NCBI RefSeq assembly: GCF_000334895.1
Contig: NZ_BAFM01000007.1
Coordinates: forward strand, 1-64,000
Reading direction: 5' to 3'
Length of the DNA stretch: 64,000 nucleotides
From: Halococcus agarilyticus
GTDB lineage: Archaea; Halobacteriota; Halobacteria; Halobacteriales; Halococcaceae
Shown here: positions 27,088 to 35,740 of the stretch, piece after piece
Position numbering within the stretch: the first letter of the stretch is position 1
Layout: each line of letters starts with the position of its first letter
Notes under the pieces: generated by a model
Databases searched by the model: none
What the model saw: only the letters and a program-made list of their open reading frames with translations
What the model was told of the DNA's origin: nothing
Translations under genes and position numbers: made by a program

Positions 27088-27156
27088 CCTGCGATCGTGG
27101 CTCGGGACCTGTTGCAAACCGGAACAGTTAGCACTGCACATCCCGTGGTTCCATGC

Positions 27157-27660
27157 ATGGGTCTCCGTGCTCGTGACATCATGACGACCGACGTGAAAAC
27201 GGTCCGACCGGACGAGGACGTGAGCGACGTGCTCACTAGACTCGCCCGCGCGTCGTTCAACGGGTTCCCGGTCGTCGACGACGAGGAGCACGTCGTCGGC
27301 ATCGTCACCCAGGGCGATCTCGTCGACCTCTTCCAGCCGAGCGACCGCACGCTCTGGATCCCGATCGGGTTTCCACCGTTCATCAGCGCGATCGACTACG
27401 CGTTCGACGTCTCGTGGAACGAACTCGATGTCGGGATCGATCTCGCCAGAAACGCCAGCAAGCCCATCAGCAGCGTGATGACCGACGACGTCGTGACCGT
27501 GACTCCCGACGACGACCTCGATCGGCTCCTCGCACTCCTCGCCGACGACGAGCGCGACATCAACCGCCTCCCCGTGATCGAGGACGAACGTCTCGTCGGC
27601 ATCATCGCCCGGGAGGACCTCCTGCGAACGCTCCGGGACGAACGCGAACTCGCGTCCTGA
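27157..27660 (+). CDS. CBS-domain pair protein
   Basis: The 167-residue protein starts at ATG 27157 (MGLRARDIMTTDVKTVRPDE). Two CBS motifs are complete: the first with FNGFPVVDDEEHVVGIVTQGDL (split about residues 31-52), the second with INRLPVIEDERLVGIIAREDLL near 142-163. CBS pairs bind adenine nucleotides or SAM and act as energy sensors. It has no attached catalytic domain. A TATA-like CAGTTAGC lies about 27 nt upstream. Confidence 0.88.
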   Translation: MGLRARDIMTTDVKTVRPDEDVSDVLTRLARASFNGFPVVDDEEHVVGIVTQGDLVDLFQPSDRTLWIPIGFPPFISAIDYAFDVSWNELDVGIDLARNASKPISSVMTDDVVTVTPDDDLDRLLALLADDERDINRLPVIEDERLVGIIAREDLLRTLRDERELAS

Positions 27661-27710
27661 GCCGTTCGATCCGCGCTCGCGTCCGACCGCTCTGTGACTG
27701 ACCTCGACAC

Positions 27711-27720
27711 ATAGTATATC
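27711..27720 (+). promoter_or_regulatory. TATA box of the UlaG-like gene
   Basis: ATAGTATATC is 27-36 nt before the ATG at 27747, a good archaeal TATA box, so the transcript is probably leaderless. Confidence 0.6.
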
Positions 27721-27746
27721 CCCCCGGGGAGCGAACCCGACGGCGT

Positions 27747-28616
27747 ATGGTACACTCGACGTGGGGTGATTGGTTCGTGCGCGACGAGATCGAAGCCGCC
27801 GAGCCGGACGGCCTCTCGGTGTGGTTTCTGGGCTGCAATGGCTACGTCCTCCGCACCGCCGAAACCACCGTCTACCTCGATCCGTACTTCGGCGACGGCT
27901 CGCCACCCCGGACGATCCGCATGATCCCGGTCCCGATCGATCCCGCCGACGCGACGCTGTGTGATGCCGTCCTGGTCACCCACGAGCACATCGATCACAT
28001 CCACCCGCCGTCCTACGGTCCGCTCGTCGAGGACTGTGGGGCCGACATCCACGCTCCGAGCGCGTCCTACGAGAATCCCGACTACGACGGCGATCTGCGC
28101 GCGCCCGACGACCAGCGCCACACCGTCGAACCGGGTGACGCGTTCGACGTCGGCGATCTCACGATCCACGTCCGGGGGGCGAACGACCCCGACGCCATCG
28201 AACCCGTGAGCTACGTCGTCGAACACGACTCCGGTACGTTCTTCGCGGCGGGCGACTCCCGGCCGGCCGACGCCTTCACCGAAATCGCCGACGAGTTCGA
28301 CATCGATCTCGGCGTGCTCGCGTTCGGCTCGATCGGCAACATCGTCCACACCGAGGACGATCCAACAGAGGCCCGTCCGACCGAGTGGTACAACGACGGC
28401 GATCAGGTCGCGACGGCCACCAATCAGCTCGAACTCGACAGGCTTGCACCTGTGCACTGGGACATGTGGCACGGCGTCGGGGCCGATCCGAAGGCGATCA
28501 CCGACCACGTCGCCTCCTATGAGTATCCCAAGGTGGTCGAGACCGTCCGGATCGGCGACCGGCTCGACGTCGGCGAACCAGGCGTCGTCCAGCTCAAGGC
28601 CGCTCGGGATCACTGA
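27747..28616 (+). CDS. MBL-fold metallo-hydrolase, UlaG-like
   Basis: The 289-residue protein has the metallo-beta-lactamase motif VTHEHIDHIHP (about residues 74-84, HxHxDH), GDSRP (about 170) as the next metal ligand region, and PVHWDMWHGVGADP near the C-terminus. The last matches the family of L-ascorbate-6-phosphate lactonases (UlaG), members of which cleave sugar-phosphate lactones. No other ascorbate genes are nearby, so the substrate is open. It has its own TATA box. Confidence 0.82.
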   Translation: MVHSTWGDWFVRDEIEAAEPDGLSVWFLGCNGYVLRTAETTVYLDPYFGDGSPPRTIRMIPVPIDPADATLCDAVLVTHEHIDHIHPPSYGPLVEDCGADIHAPSASYENPDYDGDLRAPDDQRHTVEPGDAFDVGDLTIHVRGANDPDAIEPVSYVVEHDSGTFFAAGDSRPADAFTEIADEFDIDLGVLAFGSIGNIVHTEDDPTEARPTEWYNDGDQVATATNQLELDRLAPVHWDMWHGVGADPKAITDHVASYEYPKVVETVRIGDRLDVGEPGVVQLKAARDH

Positions 28617-28668
28617 CCGCCGACGGCTCGATCAGCGGTCGACGGCCGGCTTTCGATCGACGGCGGAT

Positions 28669-28676
28669 CTATTAAG
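28669..28676 (+). promoter_or_regulatory. TATA box of the SDR gene
   Basis: CTATTAAG lies 26-33 nt before the ATG at 28702. Confidence 0.55.
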
Positions 28677-28701
28677 CCGGTGGCGGCCGACCGCCCCGAG
28701 C

Positions 28702-29496
28702 ATGGGCATCGCGAGCTTCGACTTCAGCGACGAGACCGTGATCGTCACCGGGGGCAGCGCCGGCATCGGCCGTGCGATCGCGCTCGGGTTCGGCGAGGCG
28801 GGCGCGACGGTCGTGAACGCCGACGTGCGCGAAGACCCCAAGATGGAGGGCGAGGACACCCCGACCCACGAGCGGATCGAGGAGATGGGCAGCACAGGCG
28901 AATACGTCGAGACCGACGTCGCCGAGGTCGATGCGTTAGAGACGCTGATCGAGGCCGCCCGCGAGTTCGGCGGCGTCGACGTGATGGTGAACAACGCCGC
29001 CGTCCAGCACTCGGAGCGCTTCCTCGACGTCGGTCAGGAAGACCTCGATACACTCCTTCACACCAACGTCCGGGGGTACTTCTTCGGCACCCAGCTCGCC
29101 GCACGGGACATGATCGATCGCGGCGACTCGGGGTCGATCGTCAACACCGCCTCGATCTCCTCGGAGGTCGCCCAGCACGACCAGGTCCAGTACGACGCCA
29201 CCAAGGGGGCGATCAAGATGGTCACCAAGGGAACGGCGCTCGAACTCGCCACACACGACATCCGGGTGAACGCGATCGCGCCCGGCCAGATCGCCACCGA
29301 GTTCACCGAGGGCTGGTCGGAGGAGGCCCAGGACGCCGCTGGCGACGAGGAGGGGGAGTTCATCAAGCCCATCCCGCTCGGCCGCGCCGGCCACCCCGAG
29401 GACAACGCCGGCGCGGCGCTGTTCCTCGCGAGCGACGCGGCGTCGTACATCACCGGCGACATGGTGTTCGTCGACGGCGGCTGGACCGCGATCTGA
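28702..29496 (+). CDS. Short-chain dehydrogenase/reductase
   Basis: The 264-residue classical SDR has VTGGSAGIGRAIALGFGEAG (cofactor loop, about residues 14-33), NNAAVQ, the catalytic Ser in NTASISS, the YxxxK motif as YDATK, and the C-terminal YITGDMVFVDGGW. Asp in NADVRE after the second strand suggests NAD preference. Sugar- or ketone-dehydrogenase function is likely (related to glucose-1-dehydrogenase-like SDRs); the substrate is not determined. Confidence 0.88.
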   Translation: MGIASFDFSDETVIVTGGSAGIGRAIALGFGEAGATVVNADVREDPKMEGEDTPTHERIEEMGSTGEYVETDVAEVDALETLIEAAREFGGVDVMVNNAAVQHSERFLDVGQEDLDTLLHTNVRGYFFGTQLAARDMIDRGDSGSIVNTASISSEVAQHDQVQYDATKGAIKMVTKGTALELATHDIRVNAIAPGQIATEFTEGWSEEAQDAAGDEEGEFIKPIPLGRAGHPEDNAGAALFLASDAASYITGDMVFVDGGWTAI

Positions 29497-29574
29497 GCCG
29501 CCTGGCGTCACTCGATCGGGGCCGAACGCCACTACAACCGCGGGGATTTTGCCACCGCCACGCGACACGTCGGC

Positions 29575-30672
29575 ATGGACGACCGAGTTCACGACCACGC
29601 CGACGTGCTGGTCGACTGGAGCGCGCGGATCGAGTCCGGCGACGACGTCGTGATGAGCGTCTCGGAGGGAGCGCACGACCTCGCGGTCGCGGTCGCCGCA
29701 AAGCTGGGCGAGCGCGGCGCGAACCTCGTGAGCACCTACGGCTCCGCGGAGCTGAATCGTGCGTACCTCCGGGCTCACGACGGCGAGTTCGACGATGACC
29801 CTGGCCACGAACTCGCGCTGTTCGAGGAGAGCGACGCCGTGCTCTCACTCGGTGGCGGGCGGAACACGGCAGCACAGGCCGACGTGCCGGGCGAGGTGCG
29901 CGGTGCGTACTCGAAGGCCCACGAGGACACGCGCGAGGCGTACATGGATACCGACTGGGTCTCGACCGTGCATCCCACTCGATCGCTCGCCCAGCAGGCC
30001 GGGATGAGCCACGAGGCGTATCAGGAGTTCGTCTACGACGCCGTGCTCCGGGACTGGGAGGCGCTCGCCGAGGAGATGAGCGAGATGAAAGAAATCCTCG
30101 ACGCGGGCAGCGAGGTCCACCTCCGGGGTGGGGACACCGACCTCACGATGTCGATCGAGGAGCGGACTGCGGTGAACTCCACGGCGTCGGTCGCCGACGA
30201 CAGCCACAACCTCCCGAGCGGCGAAGTGTTTACCGCGCCCCACGCCACCGACGGCGAAGTCGTGTTCGACGTCCCGATGACCCTCCGGGGGACGCGTGTC
30301 GAAGACGTGTGGCTCGCGTTCGACGACGGCGAGGCGGTCGACTACGACGCGGCACGCAATCCCGAGGTCGTTGGCGAGCTCCTCGACACCGACGAGGGCG
30401 CGCGCCGGCTCGGCGAACTCGGAATCGGGATGAACCGCGGGATCGACCGCCCCACCGACAGCATCCTGTTCGACGAAAAGATGGCCGAAACCGTGCATCT
30501 CGCGCTCGGCCGCGCCTACGACGCCTGTCTGCCCGACGACGAGGCCGGCAACGATAGCGCGATCCACGCCGACCTGATCACCGACGTGAGTGACGACTCG
30601 TCGCTCGCGGTCGACGGCGAGATCATTCAACGGGACGGAACGTTCCGGTGGGAAGACGGGTTCGAGGGGTGA
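29575..30672 (+). CDS. M29-family aminopeptidase
   Basis: The 365-residue protein shows the M29 (AmpS/aminopeptidase T) pattern: NLPSGEVFTAP with the metal-binding Glu near residue 217, GELGIGMNRGI near 281, EKMAETVHLALG near 304, and IHADLITD near 325. The family uses two metal ions to remove N-terminal residues and acts in the cytoplasm. No signal peptide. It stands alone between the SDR gene and a lower-GC block. Confidence 0.88.
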   Translation: MDDRVHDHADVLVDWSARIESGDDVVMSVSEGAHDLAVAVAAKLGERGANLVSTYGSAELNRAYLRAHDGEFDDDPGHELALFEESDAVLSLGGGRNTAAQADVPGEVRGAYSKAHEDTREAYMDTDWVSTVHPTRSLAQQAGMSHEAYQEFVYDAVLRDWEALAEEMSEMKEILDAGSEVHLRGGDTDLTMSIEERTAVNSTASVADDSHNLPSGEVFTAPHATDGEVVFDVPMTLRGTRVEDVWLAFDDGEAVDYDAARNPEVVGELLDTDEGARRLGELGIGMNRGIDRPTDSILFDEKMAETVHLALGRAYDACLPDDEAGNDSAIHADLITDVSDDSSLAVDGEIIQRDGTFRWEDGFEG

Positions 30673-30823
30673 CCGTCGCCAGGCAACTGTGACTACTGTC
30701 CGAGCTCCCTCGGTTCCACTGGAGAGGTTGTTGAGGCATCCGAGAGTAGAGCCGAGTGTATCTCGGATCGATCACGAATCACGAGCGGATTTCGTCCCCT
30801 ACCGCTGCTGTACTCGGAACTCT

Positions 30824-30864
30824 ACACAAAGCTTATTACTTGACAATCACACAAAACTTATTAC
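30824..30864 (+). promoter_or_regulatory. Duplicated TATA-containing promoter element
   Basis: ACACAAAGCTTATTAC (30824-30839) and ACACAAAACTTATTAC (30849-30864) are a 16-bp direct repeat with one mismatch, 25 bp apart. The downstream CTTATTAC lies 27-34 nt before the ATG at 30891 and fits a TATA box; the upstream copy could be a second start site or a regulator site. Confidence 0.55.
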
Positions 30865-30890
30865 AAAACTCCAGAGTTTTCCCACTGGAG

Positions 30891-31826
30891 ATGAAGTCTA
30901 CCGATTCCCTCCACGACGCGGAGAGTTCACGGACAAACGAGCAGGGGCCATCACGGGCCGTCGATGTCACCCGTCGTCGCTTCCTTGCAGCGGGGGCAGC
31001 TGGGGTGGCAGGCCTCGGCGCGCTCGGAAACGCGGCGGCAGCTCCCAACGAGCACACGCTCGTTATCGAGGGATTCAGCCCCACTACCACGTACTCGTTC
31101 ACTGTCGGGGGCAACCTCCAGAAGAGTACGGCTGGCGGTGCGAGTATCAATCGAAGCGATCACATCATCGGCCGGAGCGCCCATGGGGCCGTCAGCAACG
31201 GAACGGACGCCTACACGTTCACCGGCGATCTCCATTCGTTCGATTTCGACGGCTCCGGTGAGATCAACGTCACTCTGGACGGCGAGCCGGCGCACGTCGG
31301 GCGTCGATCGGATCACACGCTTCTCATCGAGGGGTTCGGCCCGAACACCCCATACTCGTTCGCGGTCAGCGAGGTTGCTATCCAGAGTGACGCCTACGGT
31401 GCCAGTATCAACGATAGTGACCGGACTTCGGCGTACGGTGTCTCCGGTGCGGTTCAAGCCGGAACGGACGCGTACACGTACGTTGGGGACCTGGAGTCGT
31501 TCGACTTCGCTCGCTCGGGCGAGCTTCGGGTCACCATCGACGGGAAGCCTGCCCACGTCGGCCAGCGTCCCGACCAGTTGCTCCGTATCGGGGCCAGCGG
31601 GGAGTACACCCCATACGAGTTCTCGGTGAGTGGCTCGATCCGACGTGGTCGGCAGCTCGACGGTCAGCAGGACGACATCGACGGAAACTCGGCGTCCGGT
31701 GCCGTCAGTGGTACTGGAATCGATGCGTACGCTTACGATGGGCAGCTGACAGCACTCTCCTATCCGGACGATACTTCCCCCGAGGTACGCACCAATTATG
31801 AACTAGTTGATAAAGATAGCGTCTGA
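30891..31826 (+). CDS. Tat-exported protein with three copies of a beta-rich domain
   Basis: The 311-residue protein starts at ATG 30891 and has a twin-arginine signal TRRRFLAAGAAGVAGLG (about residues 27-43) ending near NAAAA. The mature part is three tandem repeats of about 80 residues: HTLVIEGFSPTTTYSFTV ... GTDAYTFTGDLHSFDFDG ..., HTLLIEGFGPNTPYSFAV ... GTDAYTYVGDLESFDFAR ..., and a more diverged third with TPYEFSVSGSI and GIDAYAYDGQLTAL. The domain recurs in the proteins at 26044 and 46363. No membrane anchor follows, so it is probably released or bound to the surface. Its GC content is lower than that of its neighbours. Function unknown. Confidence 0.82.
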   Translation: MKSTDSLHDAESSRTNEQGPSRAVDVTRRRFLAAGAAGVAGLGALGNAAAAPNEHTLVIEGFSPTTTYSFTVGGNLQKSTAGGASINRSDHIIGRSAHGAVSNGTDAYTFTGDLHSFDFDGSGEINVTLDGEPAHVGRRSDHTLLIEGFGPNTPYSFAVSEVAIQSDAYGASINDSDRTSAYGVSGAVQAGTDAYTYVGDLESFDFARSGELRVTIDGKPAHVGQRPDQLLRIGASGEYTPYEFSVSGSIRRGRQLDGQQDDIDGNSASGAVSGTGIDAYAYDGQLTALSYPDDTSPEVRTNYELVDKDSV

Positions 31827-31835
31827 ACAGCACCC

Positions 31836-32314
31836 TCAGCTGTTCGGCAAACCGACGGATCGCCACACCGCACCGTCGTCGTCCGCCAGCTGCCCCCACG
31901 GCTGCGACGGATCGCCGTTCGTACACCGGGCGTCGCGGTCGTCCGTGTCCTCGTTGACGACCTCGACGACGCCCTCGCCCCGTTGGACGATCAAACGCTG
32001 GTTCGCGTTGCGGACCGAAACGAGATACCGATCCGGACCGATCCGGTCGACGTCGTTGATGTGGAGCCAGTCGGTCGTCGTCGGATCCGGCGGCGCGTCG
32101 TAGAGCCCGCTGGCGTTCCACTGCCACGTCACCGTCCCGTTCGGCGCGACCGTGAGAAGCCGCTCGTACTCCATGTCGGTCAGCAGGAACTCCCCGCCCG
32201 GCAGCGGGTTCACGTCGTGGACTTCGCTGTTGAGCGCGTTGCGGATCGGGAAGATCCACCGGCGGACGACGTGCGGCGTGGGGGTCGGATCGACCGGGAC
32301 GAACGTCGACCGGA
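31836..32314 (-). pseudogene. Arylsulfotransferase-like fragment
   Basis: Directly after the uppS stop, one frame reads FPIRNALNSEVHDVNPLPGG, then LLTDMEYERL, WLHINDVDRIG and YLVSVRNANQ, and ends at a stop at 31836. This is the middle of the beta-propeller of haloarchaeal arylsulfotransferase-like (ASST) proteins, which are usually 400 residues or more. The N-terminal part is missing (no start codon before the first conserved block) and the C-terminal half is lost after NEDTDDRDARC. The fragment ends 9 bp from the convergent Tat protein gene, so arrival of that lower-GC block may have cut it. Confidence 0.65.
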
Positions 32315-33235
32315 TCAGTCGGCGGCCGCCGACTCGCCCTCGCGCTCGACGCGTTCGAGTTCGCGGCGCGGGAGGTACTCCCGGAACCGATCGACGATGG
32401 CGCGCGCCTCGTCGAGCTCCGCCCCGCCGACCGCTCGCACCAGGGCGAGCGCGCGCCTGGCGCGCGTGCGCCGCCACGACTCGGTGCGGGACTCGTAGGT
32501 CCGGATCGCGCGCAGGAAGTCCTTCTTCGCGAACGCCGGCCAGTAGGGTGTACAGAAGAACACCGCGGCCTCGTTGCCGTTCGCGTGCCACGGCAGGAAG
32601 TTCGAGGTGCGCTCGTCCCCACCGGTACGGATGATGAGGTCGACGTCGCGCGCGGGTCCCTCGTAGAGCCGGCGGTCGATTTCGCCGGCGTCGATGTCGC
32701 CCGGCGCGAGGTCGCCCCGCTCGACCGCGCGGGCGGTGTCGCGGGCCGCTCCCAACAGCTCGGCACGGCCCCCGTAGGCGAGCGCGATGTTGAGTCGGAG
32801 CCGGTCGTACCCCCTTGTCCTGTTCTCGGCGTACTCGATGGCGTCGCGGAGGTGATCGGGCAGCCGGTCGGTCTCGCCGATCGCGCGGATCGAGACCTCG
32901 CGGTCGTGGACGCGCTCGGCGTCGGCGAACTCCCGGAGTTTCTCGTCGAGCAGGTCGAAGAGGTGGGCGTTCTCCTCGGGCGGGCGGTCGAAGTTCTCGG
33001 TCGAAAAGGCGTAGAGGGTGAGCTCCTCGACGCCGACGTCGGCACACCAGTCGAGCACCCGTTCGGTGGTCTTCGCGCCCGCACGGTGGCCGTCGGCGGC
33101 TTCCTTCCCGTGTTCGTTTGCGTACCGTCGGTTGCCGTCCTGGATCACGGCGACGTGGCTGGGCGCGCCGCCGACCTCGCGTTCGAGCAGACGCTCGTAC
33201 GTCCGATCGAGCAACCGGCGCGCGCTGGAGGGCAT
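32315..33235 (-). CDS. uppS: Polyprenyl (undecaprenyl-type) diphosphate synthase
   Basis: The chosen ATG at 33235 gives 306 residues (a GTG 12 bases further up is possible). Cis-prenyltransferase motifs are HVAVIQDGNRRYA near residue 30 (usually IMDGN, so Met to Gln here), LYAFSTENFDRP, LNIALAYGGRAEL near 150 and DLIIRTGGDERTSNFLPWH near 200. The enzyme makes the long cis-polyprenyl carrier that becomes the dolichol-type lipid used for archaeal N-glycosylation. Confidence 0.93.
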   Translation of the reverse strand: MPSSARRLLDRTYERLLEREVGGAPSHVAVIQDGNRRYANEHGKEAADGHRAGAKTTERVLDWCADVGVEELTLYAFSTENFDRPPEENAHLFDLLDEKLREFADAERVHDREVSIRAIGETDRLPDHLRDAIEYAENRTRGYDRLRLNIALAYGGRAELLGAARDTARAVERGDLAPGDIDAGEIDRRLYEGPARDVDLIIRTGGDERTSNFLPWHANGNEAAVFFCTPYWPAFAKKDFLRAIRTYESRTESWRRTRARRALALVRAVGGAELDEARAIVDRFREYLPRRELERVEREGESAAAD

Positions 33236-33330
33236 TGTCCCCCGCACTCGCGCCGGTGAAATGAATCTTGTGTCACGGCGCGGCCGGCGTCGACGGGGCG
33301 AACGTCGCGCTCGGATCGGGATTCCCGCAG

Positions 33331-33340
33331 GTTTTTATGC
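33331..33340 (+). promoter_or_regulatory. TATA box of the cold-shock gene pair
   Basis: GTTTTTATGC lies 25-34 nt before the ATG at 33365. Confidence 0.55.
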
Positions 33341-33364
33341 CCCCGGTGCGTCGGAACGAGTGCA

Positions 33365-33559
33365 ATGGCGACAGGTACGGTCGATTTCTTCAACGACACG
33401 GGCGGTTACGGCTTCATCGACACCGAGGACTCCGAGGAGGACGTCTTCTTCCACATGGAAGATATCGGCGGCCCCGACCTCGAAGAGGGCCAGGAGGTCG
33501 AGTTCGACATCGTGCAGGCGGACAAGGGTCCGCGAGCGGATAACCTCGAACGGCTGTAA
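33365..33559 (+). CDS. cspA: Cold-shock protein, first of tandem pair
   Basis: The 64-residue protein is a single cold-shock (OB) domain with RNP1-like GGYGFIDTED and RNP2-like DVFFHMEDIGG motifs. It binds single-stranded nucleic acid and is thought to melt RNA structure. The acidic surface suits high salt. It is followed after 2 bp by an almost identical copy. Confidence 0.95.
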   Translation: MATGTVDFFNDTGGYGFIDTEDSEEDVFFHMEDIGGPDLEEGQEVEFDIVQADKGPRADNLERL

Positions 33560-33561
33560 TC

Positions 33562-33756
33562 ATGGCGAACGGCACAGTAGACTTCTTCAACGACACGGGC
33601 GGGTACGGTTTCATCGACAGCGACGACTCCGAGGAAGACGTGTTCTTCCACATGGAGGACGTCGGCGGCCCCGACCTCGAAGAGGGCCAGGAGGTCGAGT
33701 TCGACATCGTGCAGGCGGACAAGGGTCCGCGCGCCGAGAACCTCGAACGGCTGTAA
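33562..33756 (+). CDS. cspA: Cold-shock protein, second of tandem pair
   Basis: Also 64 residues, it differs from the first copy at only a handful of positions (for example SDDSEED for TEDSEED, MEDVGG for MEDIGG, RAEN for RADN). The nucleotide sequences are nearly the same from 33585 on, so duplication or gene conversion was recent. No promoter fits in the 2-bp gap, so both are on one transcript. Confidence 0.95.
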   Translation: MANGTVDFFNDTGGYGFIDSDDSEEDVFFHMEDVGGPDLEEGQEVEFDIVQADKGPRAENLERL

Positions 33757-33830
33757 CGGCGACCTTCGAACACAATATTTGCTCCCGGCGAGCGATAGCT
33801 CCGTGCAGCCGTTCGCCGGCAGTATCGACA

Positions 33831-33840
33831 GTATCTATAC
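33831..33840 (+). promoter_or_regulatory. TATA box of the gene at 33863
   Basis: GTATCTATAC lies 23-32 nt before the ATG at 33863. Confidence 0.5.
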
Positions 33841-33862
33841 GTCCCGCCCGCGAGCCACCCAC

Positions 33863-34267
33863 ATGAGCGAATCCATCGACGAGGATCTCCGTCGGCGGGC
33901 GGCGGCGCTGCTCGAACCGGGCGAGATCGAGCTGAACGGCGTCGTGGTCCACACCGAGTTTTCGAGCGTCGAGGAGAGCCTGCTCCACCAGGCCACGATC
34001 GAGATCGGCGAGACCATCGCGCGCCACGCTGACGCGGCCGATGCTCGCGACACCTACGTTCACTCGGGCACCGACGACCCCGAGTTCGGGCTGAACCAAC
34101 ACCAGGGGCTCACGATCGAGGGCGACGCGTTCGTCTGGGAGTGCCAGCAGCTCCTCCGGGAGGGGACCTACGACGTGGTGTTTTACTACGAGGCAAACTG
34201 CGACCACGCGGCGATCCTCGACGATCTCCGCGACGAGGGGTACACGGTGACTGGTGTCGAAGGGTAA
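33863..34267 (+). CDS. Conserved haloarchaeal protein of unknown function
   Basis: The 134-residue protein begins MSESIDEDLRRRAAALLEPG and contains VVVHTEFSSVEESLLHQATI and YDVVFYYEANCDHAAILDDL. It has no signal, membrane segment or known catalytic motif. I recall similar small haloarchaeal proteins under a domain-of-unknown-function label (possibly DUF5778), but am not sure. It lies just before the heme cluster with its own TATA box. Confidence 0.7.
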   Translation: MSESIDEDLRRRAAALLEPGEIELNGVVVHTEFSSVEESLLHQATIEIGETIARHADAADARDTYVHSGTDDPEFGLNQHQGLTIEGDAFVWECQQLLREGTYDVVFYYEANCDHAAILDDLRDEGYTVTGVEG

Positions 34268-34307
34268 CGCTGGCGAATCCTCGGTATCGAAGACCGGCCG
34301 AGCGGGG

Positions 34308-34316
34308 TGTTTATCC
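34308..34316 (+). promoter_or_regulatory. TATA box of the ahbAB gene
   Basis: TGTTTATCC lies 23-31 nt before the ATG at 34339. Confidence 0.5.
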
Positions 34317-34338
34317 CCGATGCGCACCGATAACGATC

Positions 34339-35424
34339 ATGAACGAGGCGGACGTCGCCGTCGATCTCGACCGCCACGATCGCGCGATCCTCAACGCCTT
34401 CCAGGGCGGGTTCCCGGTCGTCGAACGGCCGTTCGAGCCCGCGGCCGCGGCCCTCCGCGAGCGGGGGGTCGACATTTCGGCCGACGAACTGCTCGACCGG
34501 GTACGGCGACTCGACGAGGAGGGTACCCTCTCACGGTTCGGCGCGCTGATCGACGCCGAGGCGATCGGCGGCACGGCGACCCTCGTGGCGATGCACGCGC
34601 CCGAAGAGCGGTTCGAGGAGGTCGCCGAGCAGGTCAACGCCCACCGCGAGGTCGCGCACAACTACGAGCGCGAGCATCCCCACCTCAACATGTGGTTCGT
34701 GGTCTCGGTGGCCGACTCGGAGCGGGTCGAGGAGGTGCTCGCCGAGATCGAGGCCGAAACCGGCGAGGAGACGTACAACCTCCCGAAACAGCGCGAGTTC
34801 CGGGTCGAGGCGAAGTTCCTGCTCGACGGGCCGATTTCGTCGGGGGATCTCGACCTGTCGGATCTCGGTCCCGACGTCGAGCCCGCGACCGACGACCGAC
34901 TCACGCCCGCCGAGCGCGATCTCGTCGTCGAACTCCAGGGTGGGCTGCCGATCACCGAAACGCCCTATCGCGACGTCGCCGACGCGATCGGCGCGGACGT
35001 CGCGTGGGTGATCGAGACGATCACCCGCTTCGAGCGCGGCGGGAAGATCAGGCGCGTGGGCGTCGTCCCGAACCACTACGCGCTCGGCTACACCGAGAAC
35101 GGGATGACCGTCTGGAACGTGCCCGACGACCTCGTGAGCGAGGTCGGCCCGGCGATCGCCGACCTCGATTTCGTGACGCACTGCTACGAGCGCCCGCGTC
35201 ACGAGGGCGTCTGGCCGTACAACTTCTTCGCGATGACTCACGGTCGCTCCGAGGCCGAGAGCGAACGGCGGGTCGAGCAGGTCAGAGGGCGTATGGGAGA
35301 GTTCTTCGACGTTGCCGACGAGGACTGGGACACGCTGTTCTCGACGCGCATCCTGAAGAAGACGGGCATCCGGCTGGACGAACGTGCCGCAGCGAACACT
35401 GACGGCGATATCGACGAATCATGA
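34339..35424 (+). CDS. Siroheme decarboxylase, AhbA-AhbB fusion (Lrp/AsnC-like fold)
   Basis: The 361-residue protein has two Lrp/AsnC-like halves. The first (about 1-165) starts LDRHDRAILNAFQGGFPVVE and has RFGALID and HNYEREHPHLNMWFVVS. The second (about 185-345) starts LTPAERDLVVELQGGLPITE and has RRVGVVPNHYALGYTENGMT and HCYERPRHEGVWPYNFFAMT. These HTH-like starts and the HxYxR segments match AhbA and AhbB, which form the decarboxylase of siroheme to 12,18-didecarboxysiroheme in archaeal heme synthesis. Most archaea encode two proteins; here they are joined. The next genes make siroheme and its precursor, which supports an enzyme over a regulator role. Confidence 0.85.
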   Translation: MNEADVAVDLDRHDRAILNAFQGGFPVVERPFEPAAAALRERGVDISADELLDRVRRLDEEGTLSRFGALIDAEAIGGTATLVAMHAPEERFEEVAEQVNAHREVAHNYEREHPHLNMWFVVSVADSERVEEVLAEIEAETGEETYNLPKQREFRVEAKFLLDGPISSGDLDLSDLGPDVEPATDDRLTPAERDLVVELQGGLPITETPYRDVADAIGADVAWVIETITRFERGGKIRRVGVVPNHYALGYTENGMTVWNVPDDLVSEVGPAIADLDFVTHCYERPRHEGVWPYNFFAMTHGRSEAESERRVEQVRGRMGEFFDVADEDWDTLFSTRILKKTGIRLDERAAANTDGDIDES

Positions 35425-35439
35425 ACACCCGCCGGGGCG

Positions 35440-35720
35440 ACGGCGGAAGCCCTCACGGGCTACGCTTCCGGGACTCGCTGTCGTTCGAGAGAGCGAAGCT
35501 CTCTCGTGATGACGAAAGACACGGAGCGTCTTTCGAACCACGCTCCTCACCTCGCTCGTTGCACTCGCTCGGTTGCGGTGCTTACTTCGTCATTAGAACT
35601 CTCCGATTTCTAATTGGCTCGAAAATCTCCCCGCGATTTTCGAACGTCCGGGTTCGCGTAGCCCGCTCGCCCTTCCAGTCCACCAGGCACCGCAACCGCG
35701 AACCGCACCGCCGACCGCAC
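35440..35720. repeat. Hairpin-rich intergenic island 3
   Basis: The 316-bp gap (35425-35740) has no gene. It holds two perfect hairpins, CGAGAGAGC-GAA-GCTCTCTCG (35486-35506) and CGAAAGAC-7 nt-GTCTTTCG (35513-35535). CTCGCTC-type tracts and a CACCGCAACCGCGAACCGCACCG-like tail resemble islands 1, 2 and 4. The hairpins could end transcription of ahbAB or separate it from the next operon. Confidence 0.6.
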
Positions 35721-35740
35721 GGCACGCCGGAGGTGGCGGC

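Noticed and set aside
34339-35424. Double Lrp/AsnC-like protein as a transcription regulator
   Set aside because: The HxYxR-type segments of AhbA/AhbB and the adjacent siroheme and hemA genes favour the siroheme decarboxylase; regulator function remains only a fallback.
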